Below, in pieces: positions 36,982-44,125 of a DNA stretch of 64,000 bases. The position numbers and the translations under genes were made by a program. This stretch comes from Streptomyces sp. NBC_00414 (GTDB taxonomy: Bacteria > Actinomycetota > Actinomycetes > Streptomycetales > Streptomycetaceae): contig NZ_CP107935.1 in assembly GCF_036038375.1 (NCBI RefSeq), positions 6,634,001 through 6,698,000 on the forward strand, written 5' to 3'. A model generated the notes under the pieces. The model was not told where the DNA came from and searched no databases. It saw only the letters and a list, made by a program, of their open reading frames with translations. Numbering within the stretch: position 1 is the stretch's first letter; the number at the start of each line of letters is the position of its first letter.

Positions 36982-37664
36982 CCGTGCCTCTCACCAGATC
37001 GCTCGCGACCGCTGACGAGATACACGACTATCTCGTCAGCCAGTTGAACCTCGCCCTGCGCCGTCCCGGGATGTTCGGTAGGGAGGGCGTACAGCAGATG
37101 CTGATGGACCATCTGCTGTTCGTGGAGAACGAGCCCGAGGCGTGGGCCCAGCAGCAGCATGTGTGGGAGGACCGGGGGATCTGGACCGGCATCGGTGTGG
37201 AGGGCGCGTTCTGGGACATGGTTCCGGGGCACCGTGACGAGAACACCACGACCTCGATCTACGCCGAGTTCGCCCACTGCCGCGGTTGGCTCGCGCCCGA
37301 CCGTGTCCTGACATCCGACGAGTACCGGGCGCTGCGGGACCGGGCGCGGTCATGGGCGAGTGGGGATCGTGAATGGGCCGATGTCACCGCCGAGTTCGGC
37401 GCCCCTTCCCTGCTGATCGGGGGGACGAACCCCTACTACGGCAAGACACTCGGTTACCTGGGCGAGAACCCTGAGGAGCCGATCGTGTTCTTCCATCTCT
37501 GGAACGGCAGCGCCCCGGGCGACGAGGCGTCGTGGCCCGAACTGCAGCAACCCGTCCTGCTGGGCGTGCGCTTCGGGGACGGGCCGTTCCCGTCGACCTT
37601 CACCTTCACCCCGGAGGGCCTACGCAGGCGCCCGCAGCGCGACCCCGACGGCCACTGCCACTGA
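36978..37664 (+). CDS. unknown 228-residue protein
   Basis: This protein is acidic and Trp-rich (several Trp-Glu and Trp-Ala pairs) and soluble, with an N-terminal helix that includes RRPGMFG (about residues 29-35). It has no recognisable catalytic motif and may be an immunity-type or phage/plasmid accessory protein. GTG at 36978 overlaps the upstream stop. Its 3' end lies within the remnant of an opposite-strand DUF5753 gene, as if this two-gene cassette had inserted there. Confidence 0.6.
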   Translation: MTVPLTRSLATADEIHDYLVSQLNLALRRPGMFGREGVQQMLMDHLLFVENEPEAWAQQQHVWEDRGIWTGIGVEGAFWDMVPGHRDENTTTSIYAEFAHCRGWLAPDRVLTSDEYRALRDRARSWASGDREWADVTAEFGAPSLLIGGTNPYYGKTLGYLGENPEEPIVFFHLWNGSAPGDEASWPELQQPVLLGVRFGDGPFPSTFTFTPEGLRRRPQRDPDGHCH

Positions 37665-37998
37665 CGGTCGGGTGGCCGCCCGTGCGGAACGGCAGTACCT
37701 GCAGTCGCACGTTGGGAAGTTGAGCCACGTGCAACAGGTGCTCCAACTGGGCCCGCATCACGTCCGGTCCGCCGACCAGTTGTCGCAGTGCCGCTTCCCA
37801 GACGACCGCGTACACGTGGAGCGGGCGGTCTCCGTGCAGACGGGCCTGGCGCCGCATGCGGACCTCGACGATGCGCTCGATGTCGTCCGGGTCCTCCCAC
37901 ACGCCGTCGCTGACGGCGAGCGAGCACGCCGCCGAACAGGCGCTCAGTAGTCCCGACCCCGCGACTCGTGAGCGCGCGATCCGGGAAGCCGGAGACAT
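37650..37998 (-). pseudogene. remnant of a DUF5753 (Scr1/XRE-type) regulator
   Basis: A minus-strand frame reads DDIERIVEVRMRRQARL, VYAVVWEAALRQLVGGPD, VMRAQLEHLLHVAQLPNV and RLQVLPFRTGGHPTVSG, a classic DUF5753 core. The usual N-terminal XRE helix-turn-helix is missing. The frame also loses resemblance after HPTVSG at about 37655, exactly where the convergent 228-residue gene ends. So both ends are lost and only the middle of the domain survives. Such genes normally pair with DUF397 genes in Streptomyces; none is present here. Confidence 0.65.
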
Positions 37999-38062
37999 CG
38001 TGCTCGCGGCGCACCGTGAAGTCGCAGGTGGCTGACTGGTAGTGGGAGTTGCGCCGGCTCGA

Positions 38063-38689
38063 TTACTCCGTCGGCTCCAAGAAGGGAGCCGTCTCCAGCG
38101 TCGGATACGGGGAGGGCAGCGGGAGCGGGCGGCCCAGTTCGACCTTGATCTCGGTGGCGTAGTACGCCTCGGTGGGGTCGTCGCCAGGAGTGATCGGGTC
38201 GGAGTAGCAGTGGGCCGTCTTCCGGTGACGGTTGATCAGGACGTAGAGGGGGACGTCGGCGGCGGCGTAGGTGCGCAGCTTGGGGCCGGTGTCCGTCTCG
38301 TGGTTGGTGGAGGTCACCTCGCCGACCAGGGCGATCATGTCAATGGGGTACCAGCCCTTGTGGGCCCTGCGGTACGACTCGTCCAACTCCGTCGCCTTGC
38401 GGCGGCGTACATAGAAGTCCGGGATCAGCAGGGCCATGGTGCGGCCGTCCTTGTGAGCTGCCCGGTAGCCGTTGCCCATGCCCACCAGGCGGAGTCCGGC
38501 GACGCGGAACTGGAAGAACAGCTCCCCTGTGCCGTCATTGTGGTTGTCGTTCGGTGCCGGCGGCACGATGACCGTCCCTTCGACGTACTCGGGTCGAATC
38601 GGCGTCTTGGACGCCTCCTCGAACGCGATCAGCAGATCGATGGGGTCCTGCTGCGTCATGACCGGCTCCATGCTGAGTTCGGCACTCAT
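38063..38689 (-). CDS. Uma2-family (DUF820) nuclease-fold protein
   Basis: This 208-residue protein has the Uma2 fold. The catalytic-type segment has IPDFYVRRRK, followed by PIDMIALVGEVTSTNHETD with the acidic and Lys residues (GEVTS, GPKLRTYA) expected for a PD-(D/E)xK nuclease; the tail includes PLYVLINRH. Uma2 proteins are abundant in Streptomyces and their role is unproven. ATG at 38689 is preceded by GGAGAAG. It sits next to the DUF5753 remnant in an accessory patch. Confidence 0.82.
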   Translation of the reverse strand: MSAELSMEPVMTQQDPIDLLIAFEEASKTPIRPEYVEGTVIVPPAPNDNHNDGTGELFFQFRVAGLRLVGMGNGYRAAHKDGRTMALLIPDFYVRRRKATELDESYRRAHKGWYPIDMIALVGEVTSTNHETDTGPKLRTYAAADVPLYVLINRHRKTAHCYSDPITPGDDPTEAYYATEIKVELGRPLPLPSPYPTLETAPFLEPTE

Positions 38690-38852
38690 TGATGCTTCTC
38701 CCTCGCCATGCTGTTGCCAGGCTACGCCGGTACTGGGTGCCCCGGCAGAACCATGCGGCACCCGGACCCCATGTGACCTGGGAATACCGAGGGCGTTCAC
38801 TCGAACGAGTGTGCTGAACCGTTACGGCGGTCGTGCCGGGCCGTATACGCGT

Positions 38853-38890
38853 GCGGGGCGGCTTCCGGATCGTTCCGGATGCCGCCCCGC
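38853..38890 (-). terminator. strong hairpin terminator downstream of mscS
   Basis: A perfect 10-bp stem (38853-38862 with 38881-38890, GCGGGGCGGC/GCCGCCCCGC) encloses a second 6-bp stem TCCGGA/TCCGGA with a TCGT loop, separated by one mismatch. It lies 33 bases after the MscS stop on the minus strand. A U-tract is not clear, as is common in Streptomyces. Confidence 0.75.
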
Positions 38891-38922
38891 AGGCGCGAAC
38901 ACGTATGAGAAACCTCTCCCCG

Positions 38923-40005
38923 CTACTTCGCCGTGTTCGACGGAACAACCGCCGGAGGCGTCAGCGGGGACGCCGACTGGGACTGTGGGGAGCCCGTGTT
39001 GGAGTACGCCGACGGGGCCGCCATGCCCGCCGTCGGGTCGGGGGCCGGTTCGGCGTCCGGCGGGGCCGGGAGGCCGCCCACGATGCTGATGTCCGCGCGG
39101 TCGAAGGCCTGCTTGATGCGCCAGCGCAGTTCGCGTTCGACGGAGAGGGCCTTGCCCGGCATGGTCTTCGCGCTGACGCGGACCACCATCGAGTCCAGGA
39201 TGACGCTGTCCAGGCCCAGAACCTCTATCGGGCCCCACAGACGCTCGTTCCAGGGCTCGTCCTTGCTCATCGCCTCGCCGACCTCCGCGAGGACCGAGCG
39301 GACGCGGTCCAGGTCCTCGTCCGAGCGGACCGTGACGTCGACGCCGGCCGTGGCCCAGCCCTGGGAGAGGTTGCCGATGCGCTTGACCTCGCCGTTCCGG
39401 ACGTACCAGATCTCGCCGTTGTCGCCCCGCAGCTTGGTGACCCGCAGGCCCACCTCGATGACCTCGCCGGAGGCCACCCCCGCGTCGACCGTGTCGCCTA
39501 CGCCGTACTGGTCCTCCAGGATCATGAAGACGCCGGAGAGGAAGTCCGTCACGAGATTGCGGGCGCCGAAACCGATCGCCACACCCGCCACACCGGCGGA
39601 GGCCAGCAGCGGCGCCAGGTTGATCTGGAACGTGCCCAGGATCATCAGCGCGGCCGTGCCCACTATCAGGAAGGACGCGACCGAACGGAGGACCGAACCG
39701 ATGGCCTGGGAGCGCTGACGACGGCGTTCGACGTTGACCAGGAGGCCCCCGAGCGCCGTGCCGTCGACCGCCTGGGCCGTCCGGTTCATACGGTCGATGA
39801 ACTTCGTGATGGTCCGCCGGACGAAGACTCTCAGCACCACCGCGATGACCACGATGAGCAGCACGCGCAGGCCGATGCTGAGCCAGGTGGACCAGTTCTG
39901 CTCCACCCAGCTGGCGGCGTTGTTGGCGCTTTCCTGGGCGTCCTCAAGCGTCGGTGACGTCGGTTCCTCGGTGGGATCGGCGGCCGACAGGACGGACAAG
40001 AACAC
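38923..40005 (-). CDS. MscS-family mechanosensitive ion channel
   Basis: This 360-residue membrane protein has an N-terminal extracytoplasmic segment, then helices near residues 45-65 (IGLRVLLIVVIAVVLRVFV) and 105-135, and the pore-lining TM3 with Gly/Ala packing GVAGVAIGFGARNLVTDFLSG. The soluble beta domain follows (VGDTVDAGVASGEVIEVGLR). It should open when the membrane is stretched. GTG at 40005 has GGAGG 12 bases upstream and begins VFLSVLSAADP; an earlier start is unlikely. The C-terminus is a Pro/Ser-rich tail. It stands alone, divergent from the HNH gene. Confidence 0.93.
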   Translation of the reverse strand: MFLSVLSAADPTEEPTSPTLEDAQESANNAASWVEQNWSTWLSIGLRVLLIVVIAVVLRVFVRRTITKFIDRMNRTAQAVDGTALGGLLVNVERRRQRSQAIGSVLRSVASFLIVGTAALMILGTFQINLAPLLASAGVAGVAIGFGARNLVTDFLSGVFMILEDQYGVGDTVDAGVASGEVIEVGLRVTKLRGDNGEIWYVRNGEVKRIGNLSQGWATAGVDVTVRSDEDLDRVRSVLAEVGEAMSKDEPWNERLWGPIEVLGLDSVILDSMVVRVSAKTMPGKALSVERELRWRIKQAFDRADISIVGGLPAPPDAEPAPDPTAGMAAPSAYSNTGSPQSQSASPLTPPAVVPSNTAK

Positions 40006-40275
40006 GGCAGGTACCTCCAGGCGTAGCGGTCCGTCCGGGGCAGGACATCGAGTGGGGCGCGACGGGCGGAAACACCACACTAACGGGGCACTGTGTGTGG
40101 ATCGTTGCCATGTTCGAGGGAGAGACTGTGCTCACGTGGGGATAAGAAGGTGTGGTCGAAAACACTCCCAGCCCGTTACCGGCACATGGTGGCGCTTCCA
40201 CCAGGCATGAGGGGAGACTGACTACAGATCGTCCCGGCGCGAGCCACGCGCCGCCGGCGTACAAGGAGGCCATCC

Positions 40276-40812
40276 GTGCCGCATGTCCTGGTCCTCAACG
40301 CGTCGTACGAGCCCCTCGGTGTCGTACCGCTCCGCCGCGCGCTCGTCCTCGTCCTTGAGAACAAGGCAGTCTCTCTTGAGGAATCCGGCGCCTTCATGCA
40401 CAGCGCTACCGTCACTGTCCCCGCCCCCAGCGTGGTCCGGCTGAAGAGGTTCGTACGGGTCCCTTACCGGGGGCCCGTTCCGCTGACCCGCAGGGCGCTG
40501 TTCGCCCGGGACGGCGGCCGGTGCATGTACTGCGGTGGCGTCGCAACCAGCGTCGACCACGTCATCCCGCGCAGCCGCGGGGGTCAGCACGTCTGGGACA
40601 ACGTGGTGGCGTCCTGCCGCCGGTGCAACCACGTCAAGGCCGACCGCCACCTGGTCGAGATCGGCTGGCGCCTGCGCCATAAACCGGCCCCGCCGTCGGG
40701 GCTCGCGTGGCGCATCATCGGCACCGGACACCGGGATCCGCGCTGGCTGCCCTACCTGCAGCCGTACGGCGCGGAGGACGCGATGGCCCGGATCGACGGC
40801 ATTTCCGCCTGA
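40276..40812 (+). CDS. HNH endonuclease
   Basis: This 178-residue protein has an HNH domain in the C-terminal half: RDGGRCMYCGGVATSVDHV (Cys pair and first His), PRSRGGQHVWDNVVASC (Asn and His) and CRRCNHVKADR (second Cys pair). The N-terminal 70 residues (VLVLNASYEPLGVVPLRRA) are those of the widespread actinobacterial HNH protein often found by housekeeping genes. GTG at 40276 follows AAGGAGG. The target is unknown. Confidence 0.92.
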   Translation: MPHVLVLNASYEPLGVVPLRRALVLVLENKAVSLEESGAFMHSATVTVPAPSVVRLKRFVRVPYRGPVPLTRRALFARDGGRCMYCGGVATSVDHVIPRSRGGQHVWDNVVASCRRCNHVKADRHLVEIGWRLRHKPAPPSGLAWRIIGTGHRDPRWLPYLQPYGAEDAMARIDGISA

Positions 40813-40867
40813 CGATCCGGGCCTTTGGTTTGCCCGGGCCCGGGGCGCTCCCCGGCTCCGGGCCCCG

Positions 40868-42241
40868 CTACGTGAAGCGCAGTTCCGCCGGGTGGACCGA
40901 GCGGTGCAGCAGCGGGAGGGACGTGGTCGCGGCGAGCAGACAGGCCGCGTACACCGCCACGGGGACGAGCAGGGGCAGCAGCACCGGGACGATCCGGTTG
41001 TCCACGAAGGCGCCGTAGACGAGGTGGACCGCCGTGCCGCCGGCGCCCGCGAGCAGCATCGCCGGGGCCAGCGGCAGCGCGGTCTCCAGGAGCAGCGCCC
41101 GGCCGAGCACCTTGCGCGGTACGCCCGCCGCGGTCTGCGCGGCGAGGCCCCGGCGCCGGGTCGCGAGCGACTCCGCGGTGCCCGCGGCAAGGCCACCCAG
41201 GCCGATCAGCAGCGCCACCAGGACGGCGGCGCCCACCAGATCGACGCCGGTGGTGTAGAACGCCACGTCGCCGGGGCTGTGGGGCAGGCCCTCCTGCGGG
41301 TGGTGCACGGAGTCCAGGAACATCTGGCGTACGCCCATGAAGCCGACGCCGACCACGGTCACCAGGAGCACCGCGGCGTGGGTGCGCGCGGTGGCCCACG
41401 GGTCGGCCCGGAGGCGTTCGGCGGCGAGGAGGACCGCGGGGCTCCCGGTCCGGGCGGCGAGCAGCCTACCGACGGCCCGCGCGGTGAGGCCGGCGACCGC
41501 CACCGCGCCCGCACCGGTCAGCGCCACCGCGGAGAACGCCAGCAGGGGGAACGCGGTGGTCCCCGGCCCGGTGCTCCGCATGACCACCAGCAGGGCGCCC
41601 AGGCCCACCAGCGCCGCCGGCACCACCAGGGCGAGGCCGGCGATCCGGCCGTGGCCCGGCCGCACCCGGCGGACCCAGCCGAGCGGCGAGGCCACGACCC
41701 GGCGCAGCGCGACCACGCTCACCAGCAGGGCGAGAAGCGGTACGGCGAGCGTCACCAGGGCGAAACCGACCCAGGCCGGCAGCGGAAGCCGCCGCTCCAA
41801 CAGGTTCACCATGACGAGCGCGGAGAACACCGCGGCGACCGACGCCCCCAGCAGACAGGCGAGGCCCGACTCCAGGGCCGCGATACGCCGCACCTGCCGC
41901 GGTGTCGCCCCGGCGAGCCGCAGTCCGGCCAGCCTGCGGTCGCGGTGCACGGCGCCGATCCGCGCGCACTGGCCGAGGAAGCCGAGTACCGGCACCCACA
42001 GGAGCAACAGCGTGACGACCACTCCGGCGCGCTGCCCCGGCTGGTTCAGCAGGCCGTGGAAGTACGGGGTGGACACCTGCCCGCGCGCCGAGGCCGTCAA
42101 GGACACCGAGGCGACCGCGACCGCCGCGAGACCCAGGCCGGTGGCCAGCGCGGCCCCCACCGCCGTCAGCGTCACCCGCCACCACTCCCGCCGGTCCGAG
42201 CCCCGGGTCAGCAGCCACGCGAGCCTGAGGTCCCCGGTCAT
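40868..42241 (-). CDS. FtsX-like ABC permease
   Basis: This 457-residue membrane protein has a basic N-terminus and about ten hydrophobic helices in two clusters. The FtsX-like segments have the form RIGAVHRDRRLAGLRLAGATP and AALESGLACLLGASVAAV. Its start overlaps the ATPase stop by ATGA, so the pair forms one exporter. Substrate unknown; PadR-controlled exporters of this type often expel antibiotics or peptides. Confidence 0.88.
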   Translation of the reverse strand: MTGDLRLAWLLTRGSDRREWWRVTLTAVGAALATGLGLAAVAVASVSLTASARGQVSTPYFHGLLNQPGQRAGVVVTLLLLWVPVLGFLGQCARIGAVHRDRRLAGLRLAGATPRQVRRIAALESGLACLLGASVAAVFSALVMVNLLERRLPLPAWVGFALVTLAVPLLALLVSVVALRRVVASPLGWVRRVRPGHGRIAGLALVVPAALVGLGALLVVMRSTGPGTTAFPLLAFSAVALTGAGAVAVAGLTARAVGRLLAARTGSPAVLLAAERLRADPWATARTHAAVLLVTVVGVGFMGVRQMFLDSVHHPQEGLPHSPGDVAFYTTGVDLVGAAVLVALLIGLGGLAAGTAESLATRRRGLAAQTAAGVPRKVLGRALLLETALPLAPAMLLAGAGGTAVHLVYGAFVDNRIVPVLLPLLVPVAVYAACLLAATTSLPLLHRSVHPAELRFT

Positions 42242-42975
42242 CGGGTCGCCTCCAGGGCCGACGCGTCCTCGGAGACGGCCCCGTCACGCAGCCGCACCTC
42301 ACGGTCCGCGTACGCCGCGACCTGGGCGTCGTGCGTGACCAGCAGCACCGCCGTGCCGGTCTCCCGGGCCGTGTGCGCCAGCGCCGTCATCACCTGCTCG
42401 CTCGCCAGGGAGTCGAGCGCCCCGGTGGGTTCGTCGGCGAAGGCGACCTTCGGTCCCGTCACCAACGCCCTTGCCAGCGAAACCCGTTGGGCCTGACCGC
42501 CGCTCAGCTCGCCGGGCCGCAGCGCCTCCTGACCGCGTACGCCGAAGCGCTCCAGCCACTCGCCCGCCTGTCCGTGGGCGGCCTTGCGGGAGACCCCCGC
42601 GAGCAGCAGCGGCAGCGCCACGTTGTCGAGCGCCGTCAGCTCGGGGATCAGCTGCCCGAACTGGAACACCACCCCGAACTCCGTACGCCGCAGCTCGCTC
42701 AGCCGCCCCTCCGGCAGCTGGTCCAGGCGCTGGTCGGCGTAGACGACCGAGCCCTCGTCGGGCCGGACGATCCCGGCGAGGCAGTGCAGCAGGGTCGACT
42801 TGCCGCCGCCGCTCGCACCGGTGACGGCGAGTATCTCTCCCGCGTGCAGCTCCACCGAGGCGCCGTGCAGCGCCTGGGTCCTGCCGTACGTCTTGGCGAG
42901 CCCGCGGGCCGTCAGGATCGGCGCGGTCCTGTCCGCGCCGCTCCTCGGCGTACTGCTCATGGGCGTACTGCTCAT
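42238..42975 (-). CDS. ABC transporter ATP-binding protein
   Basis: This 245-residue ATPase has Walker A GASGGGKST (about residues 53-61), signature LSGGQAQRVSLA, Walker B VAFADEPTGALD and VTHD. The start is duplicated: ATGs at 42975 and 42960 begin two copies of the 15-base unit encoding MSSTP. The first overlaps the PadR stop by ATGA. It drives the adjacent FtsX-type permease. Confidence 0.92.
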   Translation of the reverse strand: MSSTPMSSTPRSGADRTAPILTARGLAKTYGRTQALHGASVELHAGEILAVTGASGGGKSTLLHCLAGIVRPDEGSVVYADQRLDQLPEGRLSELRRTEFGVVFQFGQLIPELTALDNVALPLLLAGVSRKAAHGQAGEWLERFGVRGQEALRPGELSGGQAQRVSLARALVTGPKVAFADEPTGALDSLASEQVMTALAHTARETGTAVLLVTHDAQVAAYADREVRLRDGAVSEDASALEATR

Positions 42976-43619
42976 GTCGGGTCGACCTCCGCGGTCAGAG
43001 TGGTGAGCCGGGCCGCGGTGGTGGCCATCCAGCGCAGGTCGGCGTCGAGGTGGTTGAGGGCGTAGTCGGCCGAGAGGACCGTGGCGAGGTCGGCGCCCGG
43101 CGCGGTCTTGACGGCCGTGAGCTCCCTCATCCGGGTCATGTGCGCCGCGCGCTGGGCGATCAGATAGCGGGCCGGATCGGCACCCGGGGACGCCGGTTCG
43201 CCACCCGAGGACGCCGGATGGGCCGAGGGCGCCGGGTCGGCCGATGACGCCTGAGTGGCCGAGGGCGCCGGGCCGGCCGGGGACACCGGGCCGGATGCGG
43301 CGAGGATCGCGCAGACGACCTTCGCGAAGATCTCGTTCGTCACGAAGGGCGCGGGCGGGGTGATCTCGGCCGCCCAGCCGACGAGTTCCTTCGTTCCCTC
43401 CGCGGTGGACCGGTACAGCGTCCGCTCCGGGCCCCCGTCCGAGCCGGTTCCGTCGACCTCGGCGAGACCGTCGCGGACCAGGCGCTGCAACGTCGTGTAG
43501 ACCTGGCCGTAAGCCAGCGGGCGGGCCTGCGGGAAGCGCTCGTCGTGGCGTCGCTTGAGGTCGTAGCCATGGCTCGGCCCTCCGGCGAGCAGCCCCAGCA
43601 GGATGTGGCGGGTGCTCAT
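42972..43619 (-). CDS. PadR-family transcriptional regulator
   Basis: This 215-residue protein has an N-terminal winged HTH of PadR type (HILLGLLAGGPSHGYDLKRR, then QVYTTLQRLVRDGLAEV, about residues 5-55) and a helical C-terminal dimerisation region. A Pro/Ala/Ser-rich linker with repeated PASS/PSA units is inserted near residues 113-145. It is the first gene of the PadR-ATPase-permease operon and probably represses its own promoter through the dyad at 43633-43652, releasing it when a drug binds. Confidence 0.9.
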   Translation of the reverse strand: MSTRHILLGLLAGGPSHGYDLKRRHDERFPQARPLAYGQVYTTLQRLVRDGLAEVDGTGSDGGPERTLYRSTAEGTKELVGWAAEITPPAPFVTNEIFAKVVCAILAASGPVSPAGPAPSATQASSADPAPSAHPASSGGEPASPGADPARYLIAQRAAHMTRMRELTAVKTAPGADLATVLSADYALNHLDADLRWMATTAARLTTLTAEVDPT

Positions 43620-43632
43620 GGCTTCATTATGT

Positions 43633-43652
43633 ACTCGATATATGTAGCGAGT
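43633..43652. promoter_or_regulatory. candidate PadR operator
   Basis: ACTCG at 43633-43637 and CGAGT at 43648-43652 form an inverted repeat around an AT-rich centre (ATATATGTAG), 14-33 bases upstream of the PadR start. An AT-rich dyad in a GC-rich spacer is typical of PadR sites and would cover the promoter. Confidence 0.5.
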
Positions 43653-43855
43653 GAATAGTGATCGCCGGAAACTTGGACCGCGAGGCGGAGGGGCGGCGCC
43701 GGTCGCAGAGTGTCGCCACGCGGGCGCTCTTGGTGATGTCGGTCATCCGGGACACAATGTGAGCCGGAGCACGATGTCCCGGCTGTCACGTCTGCGGGCC
43801 CGCCCGTTGGGTAGGGGCTGCCTGACCCGCCCGCACGACCATCAAGGAGGCCACC

Positions 43856-44125
43856 GTGGCCGCATCGGCTCAGCTTCTGCTCTCGGCCCTCTCCAAACGT
43901 CCGGCGGACGTGCCCGCCGACCCCGGATCCGACCCCCACCCGCTCTACTGCATCTTCAACGCCGGTGCCGAGGGCTCCTGCGCCGAGGCGCCGCTCACCA
44001 GTGAGCCGCCGCTGCCCGATGCCGCACCCCTCACCAGCGAACCTCCTCTCGCCGACGCCGCGCCCCTGACGAGCGAGCCGACCTCCCTCGGTGCCGCCGC
44101 CGGCCTGGACCCGTCGGGGGTCTGA
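43856..44125 (+). CDS. 89-residue repeat protein coupled to malQ
   Basis: GTG at 43856 has a strong AAGGAGG. The first half is an amphipathic or weakly hydrophobic start (AASAQLLLSALSKRP) with PADPGSDPHPLYCIFNAG; the second half holds three imperfect copies of a 12-residue unit of the form APLTSEPPLADA. Its TGA and the malQ ATG share one base (TGATG), so MalQ translation is coupled to it. There is one Cys and no known domain. It may be a small regulator of the glucanotransferase or simply a leader ORF. Confidence 0.6.
   Translation: MAASAQLLLSALSKRPADVPADPGSDPHPLYCIFNAGAEGSCAEAPLTSEPPLPDAAPLTSEPPLADAAPLTSEPTSLGAAAGLDPSGV

Noticed and set aside
36570..38700. Integrated mobile element
   Set aside because: No integrase, transposase, terminal repeats or tRNA attachment site was seen; only a small insertion or recombination is supported.
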